Shown piece by piece: positions 32,322 to 41,805 of a stretch of 41,807 nt of DNA. Source of the DNA: an uncultured Bacteroidales bacterium. GTDB lineage: Bacteria; Bacteroidota; Bacteroidia; Bacteroidales; Bacteroidaceae. Within the stretch, counting starts at the first letter, position 1. Every line of letters starts with the position of its first letter. The stretch spans positions 1 through 41,807 of the forward strand of contig CACXLY010000016.1 in the NCBI GenBank assembly GCA_902768605.1. The letters are read 5' to 3'. The notes under the pieces were generated by a model. That model was not told the origin of the DNA. It saw only the letters and a list, made by a program, of their open reading frames with translations, and did no database searches. The translations under genes and the position numbers were made by a program.

Positions 32322-33851
32322 ATGCAGCAACAGAAAATCATCATCCTGGACTTCGGTTCACAGACGACGCAACTCATCGCACGCCGTTTGCGCGAGCTCG
32401 ATACCTTCTGCGAGATACTGCCCTACAACAAGTTCCCGGTCGGCGATGCCGACGTCATCGGCGTCATACTGGCAGGCAGCCCCTACAGCGTCTATGACCC
32501 CGAGGCTTTCCAAGTGGACCTCAGCCAGTTCCGAGGCCGTATGCCCATCCTCGGTATATGTTACGGCGCACAATTCATTAGCCACGTGCTCGGCGGCAAA
32601 GTGGAGCCGGCAGGCAGCCGCGAGTATGGCCGCGCCAACCTCTCCACAATAGACCTCGGCGACCCTCTCTTCAAGGGATTCGACCAGAACAGTCAGGTCT
32701 GGATGAGCCACGGCGACACCATCACCGCTCTACCCCAGGGCTTCCACGCCATAGCCAGTACCGAGAAGGTGAAGTATGCCGCGTATGCCGCCGACTCAGA
32801 GCCGATCTGGGGCGTCCAGTTCCATCCCGAGGTGTACCACTCTCTGCAAGGAACGCAGCTCCTGAGGAATTTCGTGGTCGACATCTGCGGCAGCCGGCAG
32901 GACTGGTCTGCTGCCAACTTCGTGGAGACGACCATTGCCAAACTGCGGGAACAGATAGGCGACGACCGCGTCATACTCGGACTGTCGGGAGGCGTGGACA
33001 GCAGCGTCTGCGCCGTCCTGCTCAACCGCGCCATCGGCGACCGACTGACCTGCATCTTCGTGGACCATGGCATGCTGCGCAAGAACGAGTTCCAAAACGT
33101 GATGAAGGACTACGAGGGCCTCGGCCTGAACGTCATCGGCGTGGATGCCAGCGCTCGCTTCTTCGCCGACCTCGACGGGGTGACCGACCCCGAACAGAAG
33201 CGGAAAATCATCGGACGCGATTTCATCGAGGTGTTCAACGCCGAGGCAAAGAAAATCACTGACGCGAAGTGGCTCGGCCAAGGCACTATCTACCCCGACC
33301 GCATCGAGAGCTTCAACATCACGGGAAAGGTCATCAAAAGCCATCATAATGTAGGCGGACTGCCAAAGGACATGAACCTCAAGCTCTGCGAACCGCTGAA
33401 ATGGCTCTTTAAGGACGAAGTGCGCCGGGTGGGGCGACAGCTTGGAATACCCGAGCGTCTCATAGGGCGTCACCCATTCCCCGGCCCGGGACTCGCCGTC
33501 CGCATACTTGGAGCCATCACTCCCGACAAGGTGCGCGTGCTGCAGGAGGCAGACGACATCTACATCCAGGCACTTCGCGACTGGGGACTCTACGACCAGA
33601 TATGGCAGGCGGGAGCCATCCTGCTCTCCGAGGTACGCAGCGTCGGCGTCATGGGCGACGAGCGGACCTACGAGAACCCTGTCGCTCTGCGAGCCGTCAC
33701 AAGCACAGACGCCATGACAGCCGACTGGGCACACCTGCCCTACGAATTCCTTGCCAAGGTCTCGAACGACATAATAAATAAGGTGAAGGGTGTCAATCGC
33801 GTTTGCTACGACATATCATCGAAGCCGCCATCCACTATCGAGTGGGAATAA
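32322..33851 (+). CDS. guaA: GMP synthase (glutamine-hydrolysing)
   Basis: The enzyme converts XMP, ATP and glutamine to GMP, the last step of guanine nucleotide synthesis. It has 509 residues, the usual length. The class I amidotransferase domain (1-190) has LGICYGAQ (C80) and QFHPEVYHS (H168, E170). The ATP-pyrophosphatase domain has the P-loop [10 protein letters not shown] (222-228). The C-terminal dimerisation domain contains [16 protein letters not shown] and ends [13 protein letters not shown], the normal GuaA terminus. No purine riboswitch is seen in the short upstream gap. It may be read from the toxin-antitoxin promoter or from an unrecognised one. Confidence 0.97.
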   Translation: MQQQKIIILDFGSQTTQLIARRLRELDTFCEILPYNKFPVGDADVIGVILAGSPYSVYDPEAFQVDLSQFRGRMPILGICYGAQFISHVLGGKVEPAGSREYGRANLSTIDLGDPLFKGFDQNSQVWMSHGDTITALPQGFHAIASTEKVKYAAYAADSEPIWGVQFHPEVYHSLQGTQLLRNFVVDICGSRQDWSAANFVETTIAKLREQIGDDRVILGLSGGVDSSVCAVLLNRAIGDRLTCIFVDHGMLRKNEFQNVMKDYEGLGLNVIGVDASARFFADLDGVTDPEQKRKIIGRDFIEVFNAEAKKITDAKWLGQGTIYPDRIESFNITGKVIKSHHNVGGLPKDMNLKLCEPLKWLFKDEVRRVGRQLGIPERLIGRHPFPGPGLAVRILGAITPDKVRVLQEADDIYIQALRDWGLYDQIWQAGAILLSEVRSVGVMGDERTYENPVALRAVTSTDAMTADWAHLPYEFLAKVSNDIINKVKGVNRVCYDISSKPPSTIEWE

Positions 33852-33892
33852 TCCATCGGACACAGAATAAAGGTTGTTAACATTTTAATGAC

Positions 33893-34978
33893 ATGAAAAC
33901 AAACATTTCATGGTATTTTGCAGCGGCATTGACCATTATGTGCCCACTGCTCACCGCTTGCAGCAACTCCAAAAGCGGAACCGAAGAAGACATCCAGTAT
34001 GTTAAGACCGCTCAGGCCAAACGCATCAGCGACGCGGCAGAGCTGAGCTATCCGGGCAGGACGAAAAGCTCGGAGGAAGTGAACGTGGCCTTCCGCGTGA
34101 GCGGTCCCATCCAACGCATCCTCGTCAAGGAAGGGCAATATGTAAAGAAGGGACAGCTCATCGCCCAGATGGACCCGCGTGACTACCAAGTGCAGCTCTC
34201 CGCCACCCAAGCAGAGTACGAACAGATTAAGGCTGATGCCGAGAGGGTCATCGCTCTGTATGAAGAGAACGGCACGACTGCCTCAAACTACGACCGCGCA
34301 CGCTATGGACTGCAACAGATTACTGAAAAACTGACCAACCACAAGAACCAGCTCGCCGACACGAGACTGTATGCACCCATCAGCGGCTACATACAGAACA
34401 AGATGCACGAGTCGGGCGAGACCGTCAGCGCAGGCATGCCCATCGTCTCGATGTTCAATGCCGGCGACGTGGAGATCGAGGTGTATGTCCCCGCCAGTGA
34501 CTATGCACGGCAGAGCGACTTGCTCAGTGCAACCTGCTCGTTCGACGTGACACCGGGCAAGGAGTATCCTCTCGAAATTGTACGCGTCAGCAAAGAGGCA
34601 AACGCCACACAGCTCTATGCCGCACGACTCCGCATCAAGGGAGGCTACGACCATCAGAAGATAACGCCCGGCATGTCCACAATGGTCTATGTTTCCTACT
34701 ACGCACCCAACGAAGTGGATGGCGTCACCGTGCCCACCACCGCCATTGACAGGAAGGACGGCCAGACGTCGGTCTTCGTGTTCGACCCGAATGCAGGCAC
34801 CGTCAAACGCCGTGCCGTCGAGGTCGGCCGCATAGACCTCGATGGCAACATACAGGTACTGAAAGGACTGAAGCCGCAGGAGAAGGTCGTCTCCGCCGGT
34901 GTGCGATTCCTTTCCGACGGCCAGCGCGTGAAGGAGATAGAGAAGACGTCGAAAGCTAACGTAGGTGGACTCTTATAA
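33893..34978 (+). CDS. RND efflux periplasmic adaptor (membrane-fusion lipoprotein)
   Basis: The protein has 361 residues. A lipoprotein signal ends at LLTAC (C23). The membrane-proximal and lipoyl halves are visible (VNVAFRVSGPIQRILVKEGQ and YVKKGQLIAQMDPRDYQVQL). A short coiled-coil hairpin follows (about 100-145), with the second lipoyl half DTRLYAPISGYIQNKM and a beta-barrel after that. It links the inner-membrane pump to the outer-membrane channel. It is the first gene of an adaptor-pump-channel operon (33893-39733). The 98-nt gap to the pump is filled with short repeats. Confidence 0.93.
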   Translation: MKTNISWYFAAALTIMCPLLTACSNSKSGTEEDIQYVKTAQAKRISDAAELSYPGRTKSSEEVNVAFRVSGPIQRILVKEGQYVKKGQLIAQMDPRDYQVQLSATQAEYEQIKADAERVIALYEENGTTASNYDRARYGLQQITEKLTNHKNQLADTRLYAPISGYIQNKMHESGETVSAGMPIVSMFNAGDVEIEVYVPASDYARQSDLLSATCSFDVTPGKEYPLEIVRVSKEANATQLYAARLRIKGGYDHQKITPGMSTMVYVSYYAPNEVDGVTVPTTAIDRKDGQTSVFVFDPNAGTVKRRAVEVGRIDLDGNIQVLKGLKPQEKVVSAGVRFLSDGQRVKEIEKTSKANVGGLL

Positions 34979-35062
34979 TTTGACAATTGGACAATTGGAC
35001 AAATTGACACGAAAAGAGAAATCGTGAAATTGTGAAATTGTAAAATTGTGAAATTGTAAAAA
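34977..35062 (+). repeat. Intergenic TTGGACAATTGG / GAAATTGTAAAATTG arrays
   Basis: ATTTGACAATTGGACAATTG units run into GTGAAATTGTGAAATTGTAA units within the efflux operon. The first family is close in design to the AAATTGTCAAATAG units inside the GH78 tail. Confidence 0.75.
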
Positions 35063-35076
35063 CGTAATAATAACTT

Positions 35077-38000
35077 ATGGAACTTGACTTTTCCCGCTGG
35101 GGGCTGAGCAACCGAAAGCTCGTCTCTTTCTTTGTGGCAATACTGGTGGTGGGAGGCATCGTCAGCTACGACATCATGCCAAAGCTGGAAGACCCTGCCA
35201 TCAAGGTAAAGCAGGCCATGGTGATAACCACCTATCCCGGCGCTTCTGCGCACGAGGTGGAACTTGAAGTGACCGACAAACTCGAGAAAGCCATCAGAGA
35301 AATGTCCGGCATCGACAACGTGCAGAGCCAGTCGATGAATGACCTGAGCCTCATCACCGTGGAGCTTGAGACAACGGTAAAGGACGCAGATGTCGAGCAG
35401 CACTGGGACATCCTGCGTCGCAAGGTGAGCAATGCTGCATCGTCGCTCCCCGAAACGGCATCCACACCGCAAGTGCGCGACGACTTCGGCGACGTGTTCG
35501 GCATGTTCTATGCCCTCACAGCCGACGGCCTGAGCGATCAGGAGATGTCCGACTACGCAGAGCTCGTGAAACGCAATGTGGCTGACATCGACGGCGTGTC
35601 GAGAGTCGAGATCTACGGCCAAAGGCAGGAATGCATTTACATCGAGATGCGTCAGGACAAGATGGCTAATCTGGGCGTGATGCCCATTGAAGTCATCCAG
35701 ACGCTCAACAACCAGAATCGCACCACCTATTCAGGCTACTACGACAACGGCACGCATCGCGTCCGCGTCACCGTCGACGACCGTTTCAAGCAGGTTGAGG
35801 ACATCGCGAACATGATAATACAAGGGCACGACGACGAACAGCTGAGGATCAGCGACGTGGCTCGTGTCTATAAAGGCTATGCCGACCCGACGCGCAACGA
35901 GATGAAGCGCGACGGACAGCGCGCCCTTGGCATCTCGATTGCCGGCGTGGCTGATAAGGACATCATCAAGGTGGGCAAGCAGGTGGAAAAGACTATCGAC
36001 GAACTCAGCAAGACCATGCCTTTGGGCATCAAGTTCGAGAAGATATTCAACCAGCCCGAACGCGTCGAGTCTGCCCTCAACACGTTTCTCGTCAACCTGC
36101 TCGAGTCGGTGCTCATCGTCGTCGTTGTGCTTATCTTCACCATGGGCTTCAAGTCGGGACTCATCATCGGACTCAGTCTCCTGACCATCGTATTAGGTTC
36201 GCTGCTTGTGCTCAAAGGGTTCGACGGCACGCTGCAACGTGTGAGCCTTGCTGCTTTCATTCTTGCGATGGGCATGCTTGTCGATAATGCCATCGTCATT
36301 GTTGACGGTATCCTCGTCGACCTCAAGCAGGGCCGGCCACGCGATGAAGCGCTTACCGCCATCGGTCGCCGCACGGCCATGCCGCTGCTCGGCGCGACGC
36401 TGATTGCCATCCTGGCTTTCTGGCCCATCTTCCTCAGCCCCGACACGGCCGGCGTCTATGTGCGCGACCTCTTTATTGTTATTGCCGTGTCGCTCATGCT
36501 GTCCTGGGTGCTTGCCCTCGTCCACGTGCCGGTCATGGCCGACCGTATGCTCAAGGCGTCCGAGAAGACTGCCGGGAGCGACGACGACCCCTACAAGGGA
36601 TGGAGCTACGCTGTGCTCGAGAAGATCATGAATTTCGGTCTCCGCTTCCGTTTCATCATGATTGCTGCGGCAATAGGTCTTGTCCTGTTGAGTATCTGGA
36701 GCTATAGGTTCCTCAATCAAGCTTTCTTCCCCGACATGGAGTATGACCAGCTATACATGGAGTACAAGTTACCCGAAGGCACCAACCACACGCAGGTGGC
36801 ACAGGACCTGGCGGAGATAAACGAATACCTGAAGACGCGCAAGGAGGTGACGCACATCACGACGGCCATCGGCGGTACGCCCAGCCGATACAATCTCGTG
36901 CGAAGCGTTGCCACGCCCTCGCTCTCGTACGGCGAGCTCATTATCGACTTCGAGACGCCCAAAGCGTTAGTCGAGAACATCAACGACATCCAGAATGAGC
37001 TGAACAAACGTTATCCGGATGCTTACATCAAGCTGAAGCGCTACAACCTGATGTTCAAGAAGTACCCCATCGAAGTATGTTTCAGCGGTCCCGACCCCTC
37101 GGTGCTGCACAGGCTTTCTGACTCGGCGATGGCTGTCATCGCTGCATCGGACAAGGTCTATCTGCCCACGTCCGATTGGGAGCCGCAGGTGCCGGTGCTT
37201 TCCGTCAACTATGACCAGCCGTCGGCCCGCACGACGGCCCTCAGCCGCAGCGACGTGGCGACGTCCATCCTGGCTTATACCAGCGGCATACCCATCGCCA
37301 CGTTCTACGACGGCATACACAACGAGGGCATCGTGCTGAAGTGTACCGACGCGCTGGGCAACGACTTGGACCGCATCGACAACGTGCCGGTGTTCGGCAT
37401 CCTGCCTAATTTCAACAACTTCCTCACCCGTTCCACCTTGCAGAAGCTCTTGTCGGGAGCCATCGACAAAGACAACATCATCGAGATGATTACGCAGACC
37501 ACGCCGCTCAAGCAGGTGGCGAAGGCTGTCGAGCTAAAGTGGGAAGAGCCCGTCGTGATGCGCTACAACGGCCAGCGCCAGCAGCGTGTGCAGTGCTCGC
37601 CCCGTCCGGGAGTAGGCACCGAAGCGGCTCGCGCCTCAATAGCCAAGCAGATTGAGAAGATAAAGCTGCCAACGGGTTACTCCCTCTCGTGGCAAGGAGA
37701 GAAGATGGCGAGCGACCGCTCCATGAAGTACCTCTTCAATGGTTTTCCTCTCGCCATCATCATCATCATCATGATACTCATCATGCTCTTCAAGGACTAC
37801 AAAAAGCCGGCCATCATCTTCTGCTGCATCCCGCTCATCTTTGTGGGCGTGATACCTGCCGTGCTGCTCACCGGCAAGCCCTTCGGCTTCGTGGCCATCG
37901 TGGGTGTGCTGGGTCTCATCGGCATGATGATCAAGAACGGCATCGTGCTCATGGACGAGATAAACCTGCAGATCAGCGAGGGCATGGCGCCGCGCGACGC

Positions 38001-38199
38001 GTTGGTCAACAGCTCGAAGAGCCGTCTGCGCCCCGTCATGATGGCATCGCTCACCACCATCCTCGGCATGATACCGCTCATCCCCGACGCCATGTTCGGC
38101 AGCCTCGCCGTCACCATCATGGGCGGCCTGTTTGTGGGCACGCTCATCACACTCATATTCATTCCCATCTTCTACGCTATGTTCTTTAAGATTAAATGA
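35077..38199 (+). CDS. RND-family efflux pump (AcrB-like)
   Basis: The protein has 1040 residues, the usual RND length, with two repeats of large periplasmic loops and about 12 membrane helices. TM1 is near residues 14-32 (LVSFFVAILVVGGIVSYDIM). TM4 reads GMLVDNAIVIVDG: D403 is present but the second aspartate of AcrB (D408) is N404. The TM10 lysine is present (GMMIKNGIVLMDE, K953). A single Asp is common in Bacteroidetes RND pumps, so proton coupling probably remains. It works with the adaptor upstream and the TolC-like protein downstream to expel drugs, bile or other small molecules; substrates cannot be deduced. Confidence 0.94.
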   Translation: MELDFSRWGLSNRKLVSFFVAILVVGGIVSYDIMPKLEDPAIKVKQAMVITTYPGASAHEVELEVTDKLEKAIREMSGIDNVQSQSMNDLSLITVELETTVKDADVEQHWDILRRKVSNAASSLPETASTPQVRDDFGDVFGMFYALTADGLSDQEMSDYAELVKRNVADIDGVSRVEIYGQRQECIYIEMRQDKMANLGVMPIEVIQTLNNQNRTTYSGYYDNGTHRVRVTVDDRFKQVEDIANMIIQGHDDEQLRISDVARVYKGYADPTRNEMKRDGQRALGISIAGVADKDIIKVGKQVEKTIDELSKTMPLGIKFEKIFNQPERVESALNTFLVNLLESVLIVVVVLIFTMGFKSGLIIGLSLLTIVLGSLLVLKGFDGTLQRVSLAAFILAMGMLVDNAIVIVDGILVDLKQGRPRDEALTAIGRRTAMPLLGATLIAILAFWPIFLSPDTAGVYVRDLFIVIAVSLMLSWVLALVHVPVMADRMLKASEKTAGSDDDPYKGWSYAVLEKIMNFGLRFRFIMIAAAIGLVLLSIWSYRFLNQAFFPDMEYDQLYMEYKLPEGTNHTQVAQDLAEINEYLKTRKEVTHITTAIGGTPSRYNLVRSVATPSLSYGELIIDFETPKALVENINDIQNELNKRYPDAYIKLKRYNLMFKKYPIEVCFSGPDPSVLHRLSDSAMAVIAASDKVYLPTSDWEPQVPVLSVNYDQPSARTTALSRSDVATSILAYTSGIPIATFYDGIHNEGIVLKCTDALGNDLDRIDNVPVFGILPNFNNFLTRSTLQKLLSGAIDKDNIIEMITQTTPLKQVAKAVELKWEEPVVMRYNGQRQQRVQCSPRPGVGTEAARASIAKQIEKIKLPTGYSLSWQGEKMASDRSMKYLFNGFPLAIIIIIMILIMLFKDYKKPAIIFCCIPLIFVGVIPAVLLTGKPFGFVAIVGVLGLIGMMIKNGIVLMDEINLQISEGMAPRDALVNSSKSRLRPVMMASLTTILGMIPLIPDAMFGSLAVTIMGGLFVGTLITLIFIPIFYAMFFKIK

Positions 38200-38314
38200 A
38201 AGGCTTCGCAAGTGAATAGCGAAGAGTGAGAAAGTGAAGAACCAAAGTTACAGTCGCCCCGCTGGAAAGCAAACGGCAAACGACTCAATGTTCAACATTC
38301 AATGATACTGTTCG

Positions 38315-39733
38315 ATGACTAATAAAATATATAATGTGCTGATGTTCCTGACGTGTATGGCCCCGCTGGCCAGCGTCAGCGCTCAGGAAACGGCTCGCGA
38401 CATCACGCTCGGCCAGGCGCGTGAGCTGGCCCTGGAGCACAACAAGGACATTGCCAAGGCCAAGCTGACGCTCGAGCAGACGCGCTATGACGCGAAGGCC
38501 TACAAGACGAACTACTACCCGCGCATCAACCTCATGGCCGCCGACCTCTACTCTACGAACAAGGGCGACTTCACCATCGCCGGCGGACACCTGCCCATCT
38601 ACACGTTGAACCCGGCCACAGGCACCTACGTCCCCAACGTGTCGGTGGCGCCCGACGGAAGCTATACGCTCAACCAATATGCCGACTTCCCCGCGCAGAA
38701 GATTGACTACAAGCTGGGCAACGTCTTCCTGGGCAGCCTCTCGCTCACGCAGCCGCTCTACATGGGCGGAAAGATAACGTCGGCCTACCGCATGGCAACG
38801 CGCGGAGCGGAGATGGCGGGAGAAAACATACGACTTACCGAGAGCCAGGTCATCCTTAGCACCGACGAAGCCTACATGCAGGCGATACGCGCCCGGCAGC
38901 TTGCCGACGTGGCACGCTCGTACAAGCAACTGCTCGACGAGCTGCTCAGGAACGTGGAGAGCGCCGTCCGCCACGGCCTGAAGACGCGCAACGACCAGAT
39001 GAAGGTGCAAGTGAAACTCAACGAGGCGGAGCTTGCCATACAGCGTGCCGACAATGGCATAAGGCTGAGCACGATGAACCTCTGCCACGTCATAGGCCTG
39101 CCGTTGAACACACCGCTGCAACTCAATGCGGACCTGCCCGATAATGAAGCATGGCCAGCGGCCAACGGTCAGGGGACGTCCGTCGACGCCCGGCCCGAAG
39201 CAGCCATACTGCAGGCAAAGACCGACATCGCCGCTCAGCAGGTGAAACTCACCCGCAGCGACTACCTGCCCCAGCTGGCACTCTTCGCAGGCATTACGTA
39301 CATCAACGGCGTCAAGGTGTCGGGGAACACACTCATCAACAACGGCTCGGCGGCCGTGGGTGCTACGCTCAAGGTGCCTCTCCTGACTTTCGGCGAACGC
39401 ACCTACAAGACACGCTCGGCCAAGGCTCGCCTTCAGATAGCGCAGACGGAGCAAGAGGACCTCACCGAACAGATGCAGCTCGAGCTGGCACAAGCCGTCA
39501 ACAATTTCGACGAGGCACAGACGGAACTCAGCCTCACGCAGCACAGCCTGGAGCAGGCCGAAGAGAACATGCGCCTCGCCCGCCAGCAGTACGACGCCGG
39601 CATGGAACCGCTCTCGCAGCTCCTCGACGCACAGGCCATGTGGCAGCAAGCGTCGGCCGACCACGTCAACGCCAAGTGCCAGCTGCAGGTGGCACACACA
39701 AAGTTGCTCAAGGCACAAGGTGTCCTGAAATGA
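38315..39733 (+). CDS. TolC-family outer-membrane efflux channel
   Basis: The protein has 472 residues. A signal peptide (about 1-23, ending SVSAQ) is followed by two homologous halves of long alpha-hairpins and short beta-strands. Half 1 has LGQARELALEHNKDIAKAKL and SLTQPLYMGGKITSAYR. Half 2 has LKVPLLTFGERTYKTRSAKA and ENMRLARQQYDAGMEPLSQL. This is the OEP fold: trimeric channels with periplasmic tunnels. It is the third gene of the efflux operon. The gap before it (115 nt) holds AACATTCAATG-type short repeats. The start at 38315 gives a good signal peptide. Confidence 0.93.
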   Translation: MTNKIYNVLMFLTCMAPLASVSAQETARDITLGQARELALEHNKDIAKAKLTLEQTRYDAKAYKTNYYPRINLMAADLYSTNKGDFTIAGGHLPIYTLNPATGTYVPNVSVAPDGSYTLNQYADFPAQKIDYKLGNVFLGSLSLTQPLYMGGKITSAYRMATRGAEMAGENIRLTESQVILSTDEAYMQAIRARQLADVARSYKQLLDELLRNVESAVRHGLKTRNDQMKVQVKLNEAELAIQRADNGIRLSTMNLCHVIGLPLNTPLQLNADLPDNEAWPAANGQGTSVDARPEAAILQAKTDIAAQQVKLTRSDYLPQLALFAGITYINGVKVSGNTLINNGSAAVGATLKVPLLTFGERTYKTRSAKARLQIAQTEQEDLTEQMQLELAQAVNNFDEAQTELSLTQHSLEQAEENMRLARQQYDAGMEPLSQLLDAQAMWQQASADHVNAKCQLQVAHTKLLKAQGVLK

Positions 39734-39781
39734 CACACTTGACACAGACAAACTTCACACGCGAAAAACCCATTTTTCACA

Positions 39782-39803
39782 TGCGACGATTTCAAACGTC
39801 GCA
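39782..39803 (+). terminator. Hairpin after the efflux operon
   Basis: A 7-bp stem TGCGACG/CGTCGCA has an 8-nt loop and lies 49 nt after the TolC-like stop. No T run follows on either strand, so terminator function is uncertain. Confidence 0.35.
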
Positions 39804-39857
39804 CAGGGGGGTAAAAATGCCAACAAGCGTTACAAGTCGTTAAAAATACTAAAAGTA

Positions 39858-39889
39858 TTTGGCAATCTGCAGTTTTTGTCGTACCTTTG
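39858..39889 (+). promoter_or_regulatory. Promoter of ndk
   Basis: TTTG (39858-39861), a 20-bp spacer and TACCTTTG (39882-39889) give a full consensus match. The leader is about 60 nt. Confidence 0.78.
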
Positions 39890-39955
39890 TAGCCGAAAAC
39901 GTAGAAAACGCCTTTAGCATTAAAGGAAAAACGCTACGAAACGAAACACTACGAC

Positions 39956-40417
39956 ATGGAAAGAACCCTTGTGCTGCTCAAACCAAGCACCGTGATGAGA
40001 GGTCTGATAGGCGAAGTCACCAGCCGCTTTGAGAAAAAAGGATTGCGAATAGTCGGCATGAAAATGCTTTGGCTCAACGACGAAATACTCAACGAACACT
40101 ATGCTCACCTCGTGGGCAAGCCATTCTTCCCAGCACTCAAGGCATCCATGATGCGGACACCCGTCGTAGCCATGTGCCTCGAAGGGACCGACGCCATCGA
40201 AGTGGTGCGTTTCATCACAGGTTACACCAACGGCCGTAAGGCAGAGCCCGGCACCATCCGTGGCGACTACTGCATGAGCAATCAGCAGAACATCGTGCAC
40301 GCCTCCGACTCGCCCACTTCGGCTGCCATCGAACTGAAACGCTTCTTCAAACCCGAAGAACTCTACGACCTGGGCGACCTCAACATGGACCGACTCTATG
40401 CATTAGACCTGTCCTGA
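39956..40417 (+). CDS. ndk: Nucleoside diphosphate kinase
   Basis: The enzyme balances NTP and dNTP pools by gamma-phosphate exchange through a phosphohistidine. It has 153 residues, standard length. Visible motifs are TLVLLKPS (K9), the Kpn-loop region and NIVHASDS (H115, phosphorylated histidine). Family residues RTPVVAMCLEG and GTIRGDY are present. It has its own promoter. It is followed by a degenerate GC hairpin (40420-40440) and a short-repeat array that separate it from the M23 peptidase gene on the same strand. Confidence 0.97.
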   Translation: MERTLVLLKPSTVMRGLIGEVTSRFEKKGLRIVGMKMLWLNDEILNEHYAHLVGKPFFPALKASMMRTPVVAMCLEGTDAIEVVRFITGYTNGRKAEPGTIRGDYCMSNQQNIVHASDSPTSAAIELKRFFKPEELYDLGDLNMDRLYALDLS

Positions 40418-40419
40418 TG

Positions 40420-40490
40420 ACCCCTATCCCCCCTTTGGGGAATTAAAACAGTAAATAAACCGTAAATAGTAAATCGTTAAATAGTAAATG
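40420..40490 (+). repeat. Degenerate GC hairpin and AAATAGTAAATCG array up to a start codon
   Basis: 40420-40440 is a tail-less GC hairpin (CCCCCCTTTGGGG). 40449-40490 is an AGTAAATCGTTAAATAGTAA-type array whose last unit supplies the ATG at 40488. The same repeat is in frame in the tails of both broken glycosidases. Confidence 0.65.
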
Positions 40491-41462
40491 AAGATATTCA
40501 CCACCCTTTCACTGATCCTATTATCCCTTTCACCTAACCTCATTCTTGCTCAGGACCGACTCGCCGACATAGCACCCATCGACCGCAAGATGCGCGCCAT
40601 CGACAGCATCGAACTCGTGCGAATGAGCGAGCGCGAAGCAATAGCAGACCTGCAATCCCCAGCAGCAGCACTCTATCCCTCTTGGGACAACGAATATACA
40701 CGCTCCTACGGCGTGACCCTCCCATCCGAATACCGTATCGACCTACGCAATTTCTGCATGCCTTGCGACAGCCGTATGGTGACGAGCCACTACGGCTACC
40801 GCCGCTCCTTCCGCCGTCAGCACTACGGCACCGACATCAAGGTCTTCGTGGGCGATACCATCCGCGCAGCCTTCTCAGGCAAAGTGCGCGTCGTGGCTTT
40901 CGAGCGCTACGGATATGGCAACTACGTCATCATACGTCACCCCAACGGACTGGAGACCGTCTATGGCCACATGAGCCGACACCTCTGTAAGCCCAACCAG
41001 ATAGTTCGCGCAGGCGACGTCATCGGACTCGGAGGCAGCACAGGACGCTCCACTGGCTCACACCTACACTTCGAGACACGATTCCTCGGACAGTTCATCG
41101 ACCCCGAACGACTCTTCGACTTCGAGGCACAGGACGTCAAGGGCGATTACTACCTCTTCCGCTCAAGCGGACGAGGCACCATGCTCGCTGCCACTGACAA
41201 CGTCGTGGGCGGAGAAGAGGAAATGGACGAAGAGACAGCCAACGCTCTCATCGCCAAGCAAAACGAAAGCGAAGCATTCCAGCAGAAGCGAATTCAGCAG
41301 ATCAAGGCAAAGCCCCGTACACGCGTACATAAGGTTAAATCGGGCGAGACACTTTCCACCATCGCACGCAAGTGCGGCACCACCGTCGACAAACTCTGTC
41401 GCCTCAACCACATCAAGCGCAACGCCGTACTTCGCCCCGGACAAATCCTGAAGTACAGCTAA
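40488..41462 (+). CDS. M23 metallopeptidase with C-terminal LysM domain
   Basis: The protein has 324 residues with a signal peptide (1-21, ending LILAQ). The M23 (LytM-type) domain spans about 85-215. Zinc and catalytic residues are in HYGTDIKV (H112, D116), YGHMSRH (H161) and SHLHFETR (H192, H194). The C-terminal LysM domain (about 281-324) reads HKVKSGETLSTIARKCGTTV and RPGQILKYS and binds peptidoglycan. It likely cleaves peptide cross-links during cell-wall growth or division. The full set of metal ligands suggests an active enzyme, not an EnvC-like regulator. Transcription may come from the ndk promoter, 70 nt beyond the ndk stop. Confidence 0.93.
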   Translation: MKIFTTLSLILLSLSPNLILAQDRLADIAPIDRKMRAIDSIELVRMSEREAIADLQSPAAALYPSWDNEYTRSYGVTLPSEYRIDLRNFCMPCDSRMVTSHYGYRRSFRRQHYGTDIKVFVGDTIRAAFSGKVRVVAFERYGYGNYVIIRHPNGLETVYGHMSRHLCKPNQIVRAGDVIGLGGSTGRSTGSHLHFETRFLGQFIDPERLFDFEAQDVKGDYYLFRSSGRGTMLAATDNVVGGEEEMDEETANALIAKQNESEAFQQKRIQQIKAKPRTRVHKVKSGETLSTIARKCGTTVDKLCRLNHIKRNAVLRPGQILKYS

Positions 41463-41468
41463 AGACGA

Positions 41469-41560
41469 GTTCATAGTGCATAGTTCATAATTCATAATTC
41501 ATAATTCATAATTCATAATTCATAGTTAATTTCGTTCATAATTCATAATCCATAGTTAAG
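41469..41560. repeat. TTCATAATTCATAA tandem array
   Basis: About seven to nine 9-10 bp units (TTCATAATTCATAATTCA) run up to the foot of the terminator stem, with two GTTCATAGTG-like variants at the ends. Confidence 0.85.
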
Positions 41561-41586
41561 GGAGACGCTTGAGGCGCCTCCCTTAA
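41556..41586 (+). terminator. Terminator of the M23/LysM gene
   Basis: The stem TTAAGGGAG/CTCCCTTAA (9 bp) is extended by CGC/GCG after one mismatch and has a 5-nt loop. A TTATTT stretch follows. Confidence 0.72.
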
Positions 41587-41725
41587 TTATTTCCAATCCT
41601 TTCAACTAAGAACTATGGACTGGATGAATTATTATTGCTGTCCGGGGAAAATTTCTCTCTCCTCCTTTTAGGTCCTTTTCCATCGTTCTTTCTGACGAAT
41701 AGCAGCTCATGGAGGCTTGCCAAAA

Positions 41726-41805
41726 GTCTCGAAGAGACGAAAGACCACAGACGGGGGTGTTAACCCCCGGTAATGTTGCGACGACAGAGAAAGTCCTGAA
41801 AGGAC
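41726..41805. repeat. Three-hairpin REP-like group
   Basis: The hairpins are GTCTC-GAA-GAGAC (41726-41738), CGGGGGT-GTTA-ACCCCCG (41752-41769) and GTCCT-GAA-AGGAC (41793-41805). The first and third share the GAA loop and are each followed by GACGA or CGA. The order (small GAA hairpin, GC hairpin, small GAA hairpin) looks like a REP/BIME-type element. Confidence 0.6.
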
